From Sedimentisphaerales bacterium (GTDB taxonomy: Bacteria; Planctomycetota; Phycisphaerae; Sedimentisphaerales; SM23-30): a DNA stretch of 35,237 bases. Below are positions 7,141-16,251 of this stretch, one piece after another (within the stretch, counting starts at the first letter, position 1; every line of letters starts with the position of its first letter). The DNA lies in NCBI GenBank assembly GCA_016933395.1, contig JAFGBA010000273.1:1-35237 (forward strand), written 5' to 3'. The notes below the pieces were generated by a model. It did not search any database. It worked only from the letters and a program-made list of their open reading frames with translations, and was not told where the DNA came from. The position numbers and the translations under genes were made by a program.

Positions 7141-8163
7141 GTGTTAAAAACGATAAGAAAGCAAAATCAAACCGTATCCACCTCAACCGTGACTGATCGT
7201 TCCTTGCCCGCCATTCCCTGGCAGCCTCGTCCTGCAGACTCGATAGATATCATTTGGCGTCACGACAAAAATCCCATTATCGGCCGGCGACCCATTCCAT
7301 GTGCCCAGGGGGTCTATAACAGCGCCGTGGTTCGGTACAAAACAGGTTATGTGGGAATATTCCGGGTGGATCACAAAGACCGCGTGCCGCGATTGCATCT
7401 TGGCCACTCTCATGACGGGCTTGCGTGGACGATTGAACCTGAACCGATTGTTCTCTCTGGCGCTGCGTCAGAAATCCGAAAAATGGAATATGCCTACGAT
7501 CCGCGGCTGTGCCAGATCGAGGATTATTGGTATATCACGTGGTGTAATGGTTATCATGGTCCAACCATCGGTTTGGCTCGCTCTAAAGATTTCATCACAT
7601 TCGAACAGTTGGAAAATGCCTTTCTACCCTTTAACCGCAACGGCGTCATGTTTCCTCGCAGGATCAATGGTCGTTATGCCATGCTTAACCGCCCGAGCGA
7701 CAATGGCCATACGCCTTTTGGCGATATCTTTTATAGCGAGAGTCCGGACCTGACTTTTTGGGGCAAACACCGTTTTGTTATGGGAGCCGGCGGGCAATGG
7801 TGGCAGGGAGTCAAGATCGGAGCCGGACCCACCCCGATCGAAACTGAACATGGCTGGCTGACGTTCTACCATGGCGTGCTCGGCACCTGCAATGGTTTCA
7901 TCTATAGTATGGGGGCGGCCCTGCTGGACCTCAATGAACCCTGGAAAGTGCTTTATCGCACCAACGAACCCATTTTGGCCCCGGAACTCAGCTACGAGAT
8001 CGGGGGAAATGTCGCCAATGTTATCTTTCCATGCGCTTGTCTGCATGATAGGGAAAGCGGAAAATTCGCTATATACTATGGGGCGGCTGATACCTGCACC
8101 TGTGTGGCCTATACCAACCGTGACGAACTTATCGCTTTTATTAAAAATCACTCCGAAGTATGA
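7141..8163 (+). CDS. GH130-family glycoside phosphorylase (first copy)
   Basis: The 340-residue product is a five-bladed beta-propeller-type enzyme of GH130, which phosphorolyses beta-mannosides such as mannosyl-glucose or manno-oligosaccharides. Features seen: NPIIGRRPIP near the N-terminus, VYNSAVVRY, a central EYAYDPRLCQIEDYWY (the family's E-DPR type segment), GAGPTPIETEHGWLTFYHG, and a C-terminal IFPCACLHDRESGKFAIYYGAAD. No signal peptide is visible, which fits a cytoplasmic enzyme acting on imported oligosaccharides. The start is GTG with a weak AGCAGG upstream. A second, different GH130 lies at 11269. The exact substrate is inferred only from the family. Confidence 0.9.
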   Translation: MLKTIRKQNQTVSTSTVTDRSLPAIPWQPRPADSIDIIWRHDKNPIIGRRPIPCAQGVYNSAVVRYKTGYVGIFRVDHKDRVPRLHLGHSHDGLAWTIEPEPIVLSGAASEIRKMEYAYDPRLCQIEDYWYITWCNGYHGPTIGLARSKDFITFEQLENAFLPFNRNGVMFPRRINGRYAMLNRPSDNGHTPFGDIFYSESPDLTFWGKHRFVMGAGGQWWQGVKIGAGPTPIETEHGWLTFYHGVLGTCNGFIYSMGAALLDLNEPWKVLYRTNEPILAPELSYEIGGNVANVIFPCACLHDRESGKFAIYYGAADTCTCVAYTNRDELIAFIKNHSEV

Positions 8164-8254
8164 TATGTCAACCATGATTGTGCCAAGACGGCTTGCTGTC
8201 CGCTGCCGGGCGGAATCTTATGCGTCTGGCATAACATAATTTCGGAGGCACAAT

Positions 8255-11200
8255 ATGACGGCTGACTCTGGCATTTGTACGATTAAAAGAGCCTGCATTC
8301 TGGGAATTGTGCTGTTAACGTCCTTGAGTATCACCGGGTTACATGCTGAATCGATATACCGAATTGGTATTCTCCTAAACCATAATAACACCCCGCCGTT
8401 TGTCGCGTCGTTGGATCAGCCATCGGTTCATTTGACCGTTTTGACGTATAAGGATCTGACGGCGGACGGTTCACAACTGGGGCAATTTAACTGCCTGTTA
8501 ATTCCCAACAGTCCAAGCTTTCCGCAAGTGGCGTTTGCCGATCTCAAACGCTTTATAGAAAACGGCAACGACCTTATCCTGCTTGGCGGCCAATCATTTT
8601 CCCATCCGCTCTGGCTGTTTCAAGACCAGTGGCTCACGCGCGATCAATTACGCCGGCAAATGCAACTGACATTGGCCGATTCCCAACTGATCATTAAACC
8701 AGATTCTCCGATGATCGATTGGGAAAGACATGCACAGAATCTTAAAACGCCATCTCGAATCATCTACGAAGACCAACACTTTGACCTTGAAATCCGCGAT
8801 ATCGACCTCTGGGCTTGGGATACTTATGCTCACCCGTTTCCAGACGATATCCCCTCCGATCATAACACGTTAACGTTTGAACTGAAAGCCTCGCTGCAAA
8901 CCAAAAGAGTCGTCATTGAAATCATTGAAAATGATAAATCACGCTGGATGTATGTCGCTCCCGCCACCACGGACTGGGAAAAGCACATTGTCCGCAAGGA
9001 GGATTTCACCTTTTTCTCGGACGGCTCGCCTCCGGATCGCGGTTATGCGGGCGATAAACTAAATCTCCCTAATGCCAAAACGATTTCAATTGGCTTGGCC
9101 TTTAATATATCCCCCTTTACGCCAGGCAATCACGATATTTCCATCAGACAGATAGCGACGGCAAAAACGACTCTCCCGGCAGGATTTACAAAAACTGCTG
9201 ATTCTTTGCCATTGCCAATTTTTGAGGACCGGGATATCTACCGGCTTAAAAAGATTACCACTATTTCCACTTATCACGACCAGGATTTACTGGCGAATAT
9301 TCCTGACATATCCGGGGATTTTGTTGGCATGTCCGCTGTAGGATTCGCTTATCCGGAAGCATCGCGATATATTCCATTGCTTGACGCCTGTGATTGCTAC
9401 GGCCGCACCCAAGGTTTGGCGGCGGGGCTTCTGGTGCATTACGAAGGACCGTACGCGCCGGGCCAGTGGTTTATTTCGGGAATCGAGACGCCCGCGTTTT
9501 ATCAATCTCAAACATTCACCCGCACGTTGAACCAGGTTGTCGAATACCTCAAGACCAGAAAACTTCTTGCCCGTTATCAAGAGCTAGATAAGTGCAACCA
9601 ATCAAGTCTTCCAGAGCCTCCAGACAATTCCGATCTGAAAAATAAGGAAAAACCATTACGGATAAGCCGGGATGGTCGGCATTTTATTACGGCTGATAAT
9701 CGGCGTTTTTTCGTTATCGGGTGTAATTACCTGGGCCCCAGGGACCGCAAATGTCAAATTGGCGGCCCGCTATTCGATGCGGTGAAAATCGAAGCGGATT
9801 TCCGCGCCGCTAAAGACGCCGGCATCAATCTGTTTCGCTTTTGGAGCGCTAATATTGAAACCGAGCCGGATCATTTCCATACGATTCTGGAACTGGCGCA
9901 AAAATATAATATTTATCTGTTGCTGCTGCCGGCGCCGCATGTTCAGCCGACCGATGAGCAAACGCTTGACGCCTTGGAAGCAACCGCCCGACTGGCCGGT
10001 GGCTGTCCTATGGTCGTCGGATACGATTTGCTCAACGAACCGCTGCTGACGGATGTCGGGGCGACGCGAATCAACCATCAACCCAGTCCAATCCTGCGGC
10101 ATCGCAGCTACGAACGCTATCCGTCGGATTTAACCAATCGGCGTTGGGTGGACCAGCTTACCCAAAACCGCTCCGGCTGGCCGACGATCAAATCCTGGGT
10201 TAATGACGACGATGCACGGGAACTTCTCGCCGCTCATTTTCTCTGCGAGCGGCTGGTGCAGGAACAGATGACGTGCAGTAATCTTTCCTTGCTTTGCGGG
10301 CTTGAAGGAAAGCTCGAACTGCCTGATGCTTATCATGATCTGCAACAAGCGGTCAATCAGACATTTCAACGGTGGATTGATTTTCAGATCAAGGCGTTAA
10401 AAAACATAGCGCCGGATCAATTCGTTACCGTCGGTTATAACAGTCCGCTGGCCGCTCTGGCGGCGAACCAGTCGTTGGATTTTCAGGCTTATCATCTTTA
10501 TAACTTTCCGTTTAGTCGGCGGGATTTGGATGACGCCTTGTCAACTCTCGACCGATTGCAATCGATGTTCCCCCGCCAACCGATTACCCTGGGCGAATTT
10601 GGATACTCGTCGGGTTTGAAACTTCCCGATGGCGAATTTCTCGATATACACTCCGCCGGCGTCGCGGAAATAATGACCTTGCTGTATGCCTATGTCCATG
10701 ACTATGGCGGCGCTATGTTCTGGCTGCTTAACGAATGGCCCATCGCCAATATCAGGTACAATGCCCCGTGGATCCCACCCGAAAAATACCTGAGCGAATC
10801 ACGATTGGGATTGTACTATCATGACGGCACGGAACAGGGACATAAAAAACCCATCGCCTATGCGACGGCTTTCTTTAGCCGATTTCTCGATACGCAACCA
10901 TCGGGATCGTACACATTTACCCTGACCGATGCGTCCATTCCCATCCAAACCGGTTATATTTTCCAGGGACCCAATGCGTTGTTTGTAGGCGACCAGGAAT
11001 ATCACAGCTCCGAAATATCCTTTAAGGCCCCCCACCCGGTTAATGTAATGATCAGGTGGGACCGGAAATCGATTCACCTGATGGCTACGACGGACACCTC
11101 GGTAACCTTTAACCCGGTGCTCATCACCAAACAAGCTTACAAACAGCCATTGACGGTTAGTGGAAAATGTTCCGAACTTAGCCAAAATGATAATGAAATA

Positions 11201-11272
11201 TCCATAGGCCTGCTGGCCGGTGAGACGGTAAGTCTATTACTCGATGAAACTCAAAAGGAACTCCAGAAATGA
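8255..11272 (+). CDS. Large secreted GH5-like (clan GH-A) glycoside hydrolase with N-terminal glutamine-amidotransferase-like domain
   Basis: The gene has a good ribosome site (GGAGG, six bases before ATG). The 1005-residue product has a signal peptide (ending near GLHA). Residues about 35-135 look like the first half of a class I glutamine-amidotransferase-like fold (FNCLLIPNSPSFPQ, DLILLGGQSF). A beta-rich insert follows (about 160-310), then the fold seems to resume (LLVHYEGPYAPGQWFISG). From about 475 there is a TIM-barrel with FFVIGCNYLGP, GINLFRFW, GYDLLNEPLL (acid/base Glu 595), TLGEFGYSSG (nucleophile Glu 781) and GAMFWLLNEWP. The C-terminal about 110 residues form a beta domain. Its stop overlaps the next GH130 start. 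A mannanase or mannosidase-like role fits the context but is not proven. Confidence 0.8.
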   Translation: MTADSGICTIKRACILGIVLLTSLSITGLHAESIYRIGILLNHNNTPPFVASLDQPSVHLTVLTYKDLTADGSQLGQFNCLLIPNSPSFPQVAFADLKRFIENGNDLILLGGQSFSHPLWLFQDQWLTRDQLRRQMQLTLADSQLIIKPDSPMIDWERHAQNLKTPSRIIYEDQHFDLEIRDIDLWAWDTYAHPFPDDIPSDHNTLTFELKASLQTKRVVIEIIENDKSRWMYVAPATTDWEKHIVRKEDFTFFSDGSPPDRGYAGDKLNLPNAKTISIGLAFNISPFTPGNHDISIRQIATAKTTLPAGFTKTADSLPLPIFEDRDIYRLKKITTISTYHDQDLLANIPDISGDFVGMSAVGFAYPEASRYIPLLDACDCYGRTQGLAAGLLVHYEGPYAPGQWFISGIETPAFYQSQTFTRTLNQVVEYLKTRKLLARYQELDKCNQSSLPEPPDNSDLKNKEKPLRISRDGRHFITADNRRFFVIGCNYLGPRDRKCQIGGPLFDAVKIEADFRAAKDAGINLFRFWSANIETEPDHFHTILELAQKYNIYLLLLPAPHVQPTDEQTLDALEATARLAGGCPMVVGYDLLNEPLLTDVGATRINHQPSPILRHRSYERYPSDLTNRRWVDQLTQNRSGWPTIKSWVNDDDARELLAAHFLCERLVQEQMTCSNLSLLCGLEGKLELPDAYHDLQQAVNQTFQRWIDFQIKALKNIAPDQFVTVGYNSPLAALAANQSLDFQAYHLYNFPFSRRDLDDALSTLDRLQSMFPRQPITLGEFGYSSGLKLPDGEFLDIHSAGVAEIMTLLYAYVHDYGGAMFWLLNEWPIANIRYNAPWIPPEKYLSESRLGLYYHDGTEQGHKKPIAYATAFFSRFLDTQPSGSYTFTLTDASIPIQTGYIFQGPNALFVGDQEYHSSEISFKAPHPVNVMIRWDRKSIHLMATTDTSVTFNPVLITKQAYKQPLTVSGKCSELSQNDNEISIGLLAGETVSLLLDETQKELQK

Positions 11273-12282
11273 AACTCCAACGTTGCAAACAAAATCCCAT
11301 TCTTGCCCCAAATCCTAAAAATCCGTGGGAAAACCTCGTTGTCACGAACCCCGCGGCCTGGTATGACCAAACGGAACATAAATTTAAAATGCTCTACCGT
11401 GCTGCGGGCGATGACCCAGAGCATCGTGTCTATTTCGGCCTGGCGGAAAGTGCTGATGGCGTTAAATGGACCCGGCTATCCGACAAGCCCGTATTTTCAC
11501 CGGGACAAGATGGCCTCGACGCCGGCTGTGTTGAAGACCCTCGCGTTGTCAAAATGGGAGATGATTACTTTATCACCTATGCCAGTCGGCCATTTCCGCC
11601 GGGACAGTATTGGCTAAAAGAAGCCCGGAAATTCAAACCACCGGTTTGCCCGGAATTTTACCCGAAAATTATGCGGGAAAACGCAACCGCTACATTCCTG
11701 GCGATTACCAGAGATTTCAAGACGTTTTACCGGGCCGGATGCCTGACCAATCCGCTTTATGATGATCGAGATGTTATATTATTCCCGAAAAAAATCGGCG
11801 GCCAATTTGTGATAATGCATCGACCCATGCAGTTGTGCGGGCAGGGATACCCAAACGAACATCCGGCCATCTGGATTAGCAAGGCGGACGATCTGCTCGG
11901 ATTTCGCGATAGCGTCTTGCTCGCTCAGGCGAAATTCCCTTGGGAACTCAAGATTGGCGGTAATACCCCGCCGATTAAAACCGCGGCGGGCTGGTTGACC
12001 CTTTACCATGCGGTCGGCGAAGACGGCTACTATCGCCTCGGCGCGATGCTTCTGGATCTTGAAGACCCGGCTATTGTGTGCTATCGCACCAGAGACTGGA
12101 TTTTGCAGCCGGAAAAAGCCTATGAAACAGAAGGTTTTTATAACGGCGTGGTTTTCCCGTGCGGGAAAGTGGTTCGTGATGACACGTTATATGTATTCTA
12201 TGGCGGCGCCGACAAATATGTCGGCCTGGCGATATGTTCGCTGACCGAGTTGCTTGACTATCTCAAAACGTGCCCTGACTAA
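11269..12282 (+). CDS. GH130-family glycoside phosphorylase (second copy)
   Basis: The 337-residue product is another GH130 enzyme, clearly diverged from the copy at 7141. Motifs seen are NPILAPNPKNPWEN, VTNPAAWYDQ, FKMLYRAAGDD, DAGCVEDPRVVKMGDDYFI, GGNTPPIKTAAGWLTLYHA and GVVFPCGKVVRDDTLYVFYGGAD. These are the family pattern for beta-mannoside or related phosphorylases. Its ATG overlaps the stop of the secreted GH5-like gene (ATGA), so the two are translationally coupled. No export signal is seen, so it should act in the cytoplasm. Two different GH130 enzymes around one secreted hydrolase suggest sequential phosphorolysis of disaccharides and longer oligosaccharides. Confidence 0.9.
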   Translation: MKLQRCKQNPILAPNPKNPWENLVVTNPAAWYDQTEHKFKMLYRAAGDDPEHRVYFGLAESADGVKWTRLSDKPVFSPGQDGLDAGCVEDPRVVKMGDDYFITYASRPFPPGQYWLKEARKFKPPVCPEFYPKIMRENATATFLAITRDFKTFYRAGCLTNPLYDDRDVILFPKKIGGQFVIMHRPMQLCGQGYPNEHPAIWISKADDLLGFRDSVLLAQAKFPWELKIGGNTPPIKTAAGWLTLYHAVGEDGYYRLGAMLLDLEDPAIVCYRTRDWILQPEKAYETEGFYNGVVFPCGKVVRDDTLYVFYGGADKYVGLAICSLTELLDYLKTCPD

Positions 12283-12322
12283 AGGAGACAATTGTTACCT
12301 TCACAAGTAAGGAGACTGACGT

Positions 12323-13054
12323 ATGTTGTCATATAAATTTCTGGGATTATTCGGATGTTTGATAGCTGCTATCGCCACCGATACTGCAAAGGTGGACGTG
12401 TCAAATAGTAAGGAGCAGGCTGTGAGTCCTTGGGAAGAGTCTATTTGTGAATTTGAGCAATGGGACGCGAAAAACACCCCTCCCCGGAATGCTATCTTGT
12501 TTGTGGGCAGTTCGAGTATCCGTGGGTGGAAAACGGCACAATGCTTTCCCGAGCTTACGGTAATCAACCGCGGTTTCGGCGGATCGACAATTCCAGACGT
12601 ATTGGAATTTACGGATAGAATCGTCGTTAAATATCATCCCAAGGTTATCGTCTTTTATTGCGGCGATAATGACATCGCGGGAAATACGACGCCGGAAACG
12701 GTCAGGAATAATTTCGTGGTTTTTGCCGAAGGTATGGCCCAACAGCTTCCGAATACACCCATCATATTTATTTCCATCAAACCCAGCGGATCGCGTTGGT
12801 CACTTTGGCCCCGGATGCAGGAAGCCAATAAGCTGATTAAAACCTATTGTGAAGACCACGAGAAGCTGTATTGGCTGGACTTGGGGAGTTGCCTACTTGG
12901 AGATGATGGCCGGCCGGATGACTCGCTTTACTCAGATGATCGCCTGCATCTTTCCGATAAGGGCTATGCCGTGTGGACTAATCAACTGAGAGTGCGTCTT
13001 CAACGCATACTCGAAAAGCCGTGTGCTGCAACCAAAGAAAATGATGGCCGGTAA
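12323..13054 (+). CDS. SGNH/GDSL-family esterase, probably exported
   Basis: The 243-residue product carries all four SGNH blocks: FVGSSSIRGW (catalytic Ser region), NRGFGGSTI (Gly), YCGDNDIAGN (Asn), and SDDRLHLSDKGYAVW (Asp and His). A short hydrophobic N-terminus (FLGLFGCLIAAIA) suggests export; a Cys in it could hint at a lipoprotein, but no clear lipobox is present. The ribosome site AAGGAG sits eight bases before the ATG. By family knowledge such proteins often remove acetyl groups from polysaccharides or oligosaccharides. Following GH130 and GH5-like genes, deacetylation of a substituted mannan or xylan is a reasonable inference. Confidence 0.8.
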   Translation: MLSYKFLGLFGCLIAAIATDTAKVDVSNSKEQAVSPWEESICEFEQWDAKNTPPRNAILFVGSSSIRGWKTAQCFPELTVINRGFGGSTIPDVLEFTDRIVVKYHPKVIVFYCGDNDIAGNTTPETVRNNFVVFAEGMAQQLPNTPIIFISIKPSGSRWSLWPRMQEANKLIKTYCEDHEKLYWLDLGSCLLGDDGRPDDSLYSDDRLHLSDKGYAVWTNQLRVRLQRILEKPCAATKENDGR

Positions 13055-13095
13055 TACTTAACCTACGTCATTTTCTTCATCGAGGAATAGAAATA

Positions 13096-13968
13096 ATGAA
13101 ACATTTTACCATCACACTCGGCGTAATATTGGCGCTATTCTTGACTGCCCCAGGCATTTACGCCGATCAGGAAGCCGTCGATTCTACCCCATCTTACAAG
13201 ACGATATCGGACATCTCATATTTCGACATTGATTCCAACACGCCGGATGAATACCGCCAACAACAGTGCAAACTGGATCTTTATGTGCCATTGAAGGAAT
13301 CCGGATTCGCCACAGTGGTGTGGTTTCACGGCGGCGGGCTTACCACCGGCGACAAGTCGATTCCTCAGCAACTTAAAAACCGCAATATCGCCGTTGTCGC
13401 CGTGGGTTACAGGCTTTACCCCAAAGTGTCATGTCCCGTTTATATCGAAGACGCTGCCGCGTCGATTGCCTGGGCGTTTAAGCATATTGAAGATTATGGC
13501 GGCGATCCTAATCTGATTTTTCTTTCCGGGCATTCCGCGGGCGGTTACCTGGCCGCCATAACCGGAATCGATAAAAAGTGGCTGGCCCAATTTGGGATTG
13601 ACGCCAACAACATCGCCGGGATTATCCCGTTCAGCGGCCACATGATTACCCACTTTACCATTCGCCAGGAACGCGGCATCCCCGGCATGCAACCGATTAT
13701 CGATGAATTCGCCCCGCTGTTTCACGTCAGAAATGACGCTCCGCCGCTGGTGTTAATCACCGGCGACCGGAATCTGGAACTCCTCGGCCGCTACGAAGAA
13801 AACGCCTACATGATGCGGATGATGAAGGTTATCGGCCATCAACAAACCTCTCTATATGAAATCCAGGGGTTCGATCATGGTGGCATGGCCGACCCGGCTT
13901 TTTCCCTGCTCCTCAAGCACGTTAATGAAATCGTGGAATCTTATAAGAAACGTGAAGGTCACTCTTAA
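13096..13968 (+). CDS. Secreted alpha/beta-hydrolase (carboxylesterase/lipase-like)
   Basis: The 290-residue product begins with a signal peptide (ending near GIYADQ). The hydrolase fold shows the oxyanion HGGG block (VVWFHGGGLTTGD), the nucleophile elbow LSGHSAGGYLAA with Ser, the acid strand LVLITGDRN, and a C-terminal His in GFDHGGMADP. This is the pattern of the hormone-sensitive-lipase/BD-FAE-like esterases. A GAGGAA ribosome site precedes the ATG. Adjacent to the SGNH esterase, it probably removes acetyl or other acyl groups from the polysaccharide attacked by this locus. The ester specificity cannot be read from sequence. Confidence 0.85.
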   Translation: MKHFTITLGVILALFLTAPGIYADQEAVDSTPSYKTISDISYFDIDSNTPDEYRQQQCKLDLYVPLKESGFATVVWFHGGGLTTGDKSIPQQLKNRNIAVVAVGYRLYPKVSCPVYIEDAAASIAWAFKHIEDYGGDPNLIFLSGHSAGGYLAAITGIDKKWLAQFGIDANNIAGIIPFSGHMITHFTIRQERGIPGMQPIIDEFAPLFHVRNDAPPLVLITGDRNLELLGRYEENAYMMRMMKVIGHQQTSLYEIQGFDHGGMADPAFSLLLKHVNEIVESYKKREGHS

Positions 13969-14065
13969 ACGCGGATTCCTTGTCAGAGAGTTCCAGAGAT
14001 ATGCGATATGATATTATGTGGCTACTGTTTGTGTTGATCGGATATATATAGGCTGTGTCGGAAAC

Positions 14066-14812
14066 ATGGAAATCGTTGCACATCGGGGAGCTTCGTTCGA
14101 GGCGCCGGAAAATACACAAGCCGCAGTAAAGTTGGCTTGGGAGAAAAACGCCGATGCCGTGGAAATCGACATCCATTTGTCAAAGGACAATAAAATTGTC
14201 GTGATACACGACTATTCGACCTACCGCACTTCGGGCACAGCCCTGGAAGTCAAGGACACCGACTCAAGCCGATTGCGAAAACTCGATGTGGGGACTATCA
14301 AGGACAAGCGGTTCGAAGGCGAGCAAATTCCATTTCTCGACGAGATTCTGAATTTGCTGCCCCCTGCCAAAAAATTATTCTTGGAAATAAAATGCGGTTC
14401 GGCCGTCTTGCCTTATTTGCAGGAAACCATCACTCAAAATCATAAGGAATCTCAAATCATCCTGATGTCCTTCGACCTGGAAACCATCGCTATAGCAAAA
14501 AACGTAATGCCGTATATAGCGGCATATTGGCTGAAACAAACAAAGGTGAACGAACATACCAGGCAAATGATTCCGCATGACATACATTGGATTGATATTG
14601 CCATGGAAAACAAACTGGAAGGTATGGCTGTCCGGTGGGACGGCGTGACAACAGAATTTGTTTCGTTTGCGAAGGCAAAAAGGCTTAATATCTATGTTTG
14701 GACCGTGGACGACCCTAAAGTTGCCTCTGAATTACAGAAACTCGGTATCGATGGGATTATCACGAATCGTCCCGGTTGGCTGCGGAAAATGTTGAACAAT
14801 GATGTTTTTTGA
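14066..14812 (+). CDS. Glycerophosphodiester phosphodiesterase family protein
   Basis: The product has 248 residues from the ATG at 14066. Motifs are VAHRGASFEAPENT (HRG and E-N-T), ADAVEIDIHLSKDNKIVVIHD (E-x-D and the second His) and a late IDGIITNRPGWL, the standard order for the GDPD TIM-barrel. The enzyme family cleaves glycerophosphodiesters to glycerol-3-phosphate and an alcohol, using a metal ion. The ORF track begins at a GTG (14018), but that would add 16 unremarkable residues before the conserved first strand; neither start has a good ribosome site. No signal peptide is seen. Its link to the polysaccharide genes is positional only. Confidence 0.8.
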   Translation: MEIVAHRGASFEAPENTQAAVKLAWEKNADAVEIDIHLSKDNKIVVIHDYSTYRTSGTALEVKDTDSSRLRKLDVGTIKDKRFEGEQIPFLDEILNLLPPAKKLFLEIKCGSAVLPYLQETITQNHKESQIILMSFDLETIAIAKNVMPYIAAYWLKQTKVNEHTRQMIPHDIHWIDIAMENKLEGMAVRWDGVTTEFVSFAKAKRLNIYVWTVDDPKVASELQKLGIDGIITNRPGWLRKMLNNDVF

Positions 14813-14918
14813 TTTAGATTTAGATTACACTCAAACTGACCGAATTTTGATCGTAAAGTTACGTAAATCTTTGTTCGACAGATAGTTATATTGTAATCAG
14901 AAATAGTATAAATTAGCC

Positions 14919-14935
14919 ATCCGCCGCAGGCGGAT
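14919..14935. terminator. Compact palindromic hairpin between convergent genes
   Basis: ATCCGCC-gca-GGCGGAT is a perfect 7-bp stem with a 3-base loop. It lies between the convergent GDPD gene and hemL, about 20 bases past the hemL stop on the minus strand. It may end either transcript, though neither side has a strong T-run. Short GC-rich palindromes like this can also be dispersed genomic repeats. Confidence 0.45.
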
Positions 14936-14955
14936 ACCGTAATTTTGCATTTTGA

Positions 14956-16251
14956 TTATTGCATTCTCTGCTTTTGTAAAGCATCGTAGTTAATCTGAAT
15001 GGTTCTCTCGATATCTGCTTCAGTATGGGCTGTACTCAGGAAAAAAGCTTCGAATTGCGAGGGTGGTAGGTAAATACCCTGTTCAAGCATACCGTGGAAG
15101 TAACGAGCGAAGGCCTGTTGGTCACAGCGCTGGACATCTGCGAAATCATGAACAGGACGGTCAGCAAAAAACAGGCAAGCCATGCTACCAACTCGCACAA
15201 ATTGATACGGCAGGGATAATTTAGAGAGATTTTCGCGGACGCCTGCTTCCAGTTGCGCCCCACAGGCTTCGAGCTTGGCATAAGCCTCGTCATTGAGTAG
15301 GTTCAACGTCGCCAGCCCGGCAGCGGTAGCGATGGGATTGCCCGACAGCGTCCCGGCTTGATACACCGGCCCGGCCGGAGCGAGTTGCTCCATTAGCGCT
15401 TTTGGCCCTCCGACGGCCCCGACGGGCAAGCCGCCGCCGATGATCTTACCCAGGGTGGTCAGGTCCGGCCGCACGTTGTAAAGCTGCTGTGCCCCGCCGG
15501 GGGCTACGCGAAAACCGGTCATTACTTCATCAAAAATCAGCAGCGTCCCGGCCTTGTCGCACAGCCGCCGTAAATCCTGCAAAAAACCACTTGACGGCAA
15601 AATCACGCCCGAATTCCCGACAATCGGCTCGATAATCACCGCGGCCACACTGCCGGGAAACATCCCCAATAACTGGGTAACGGAGGCAATATCGTTGAAT
15701 TGGGCCACCAAAGTGGTATTCACTGTGGAACGCGGGATGCCCGGACTGGTCGGATGTCCGCCTGTCGCCGCTCCGGACCCGGCCTTGACCAGAAAGCTAT
15801 CGGCGTGACCATGATAGCATCCTGCGAACTTGATAATACGATCCCGTCCCGTCGCCGCGCGGGCCAACCGCACGGCTGTCATGGTCGCTTCCGTGCCTGA
15901 ACTAACCAGCCGCACCATTTCCAGGTTGGGCATTAGTTCAATAATCCGGCGGGCAAGAGCAATTTCCGCCGCCGTGGGCGCTCCAAAAGTACTGCCCCGG
16001 GCTGCGGCCGCCTGTATTGCCTCAACCACTTGCGGATGAGCATGGCCCAGAATGCACGGTCCCCACGAACCGACGTAATCTATGTACTCCCGGCCTTCAA
16101 CATCCCACACCCGTACCCCCTGCGCCCGGGCGATAAAACGCGGCGTCCCCCCCACCGCACCAAAAGCACGCACCGGGGAATTCACACCGCCCGGCATCAC
16201 CTTACGGGCAATTTGGTGTAATTCGGCATTATCCTGCGGCAAATCGCTCAT
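14956..16251 (-). CDS. hemL: Glutamate-1-semialdehyde 2,1-aminomutase
   Basis: The 431-residue product has the standard family length and motifs: RKVMPGGVNSPVRAF at the N-terminus, GSWGPCILGHAHP, SSGTEATMTAVRLAR, GCYHGHADSFL, FDEVMTGFRV and TTLGKIIGGGLPVGAVGG, which holds the PLP-binding lysine. It converts glutamate-1-semialdehyde to 5-aminolevulinate, the last step of the C5 route to tetrapyrroles. Its ATG overlaps the ahbAB stop (ATGA), so it is the coupled last gene of the heme operon. The presence of hemL predicts a glutamyl-tRNA reductase (hemA) elsewhere, since none is in this window. Confidence 0.95.
   Translation of the reverse strand: MSDLPQDNAELHQIARKVMPGGVNSPVRAFGAVGGTPRFIARAQGVRVWDVEGREYIDYVGSWGPCILGHAHPQVVEAIQAAAARGSTFGAPTAAEIALARRIIELMPNLEMVRLVSSGTEATMTAVRLARAATGRDRIIKFAGCYHGHADSFLVKAGSGAATGGHPTSPGIPRSTVNTTLVAQFNDIASVTQLLGMFPGSVAAVIIEPIVGNSGVILPSSGFLQDLRRLCDKAGTLLIFDEVMTGFRVAPGGAQQLYNVRPDLTTLGKIIGGGLPVGAVGGPKALMEQLAPAGPVYQAGTLSGNPIATAAGLATLNLLNDEAYAKLEACGAQLEAGVRENLSKLSLPYQFVRVGSMACLFFADRPVHDFADVQRCDQQAFARYFHGMLEQGIYLPPSQFEAFFLSTAHTEADIERTIQINYDALQKQRMQ

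Noticed and set aside
7624-8175. 183-residue minus-strand ORF opposite the first GH130
   Set aside because: It overlaps the conserved part of GH130 in antisense and shows no domain features.
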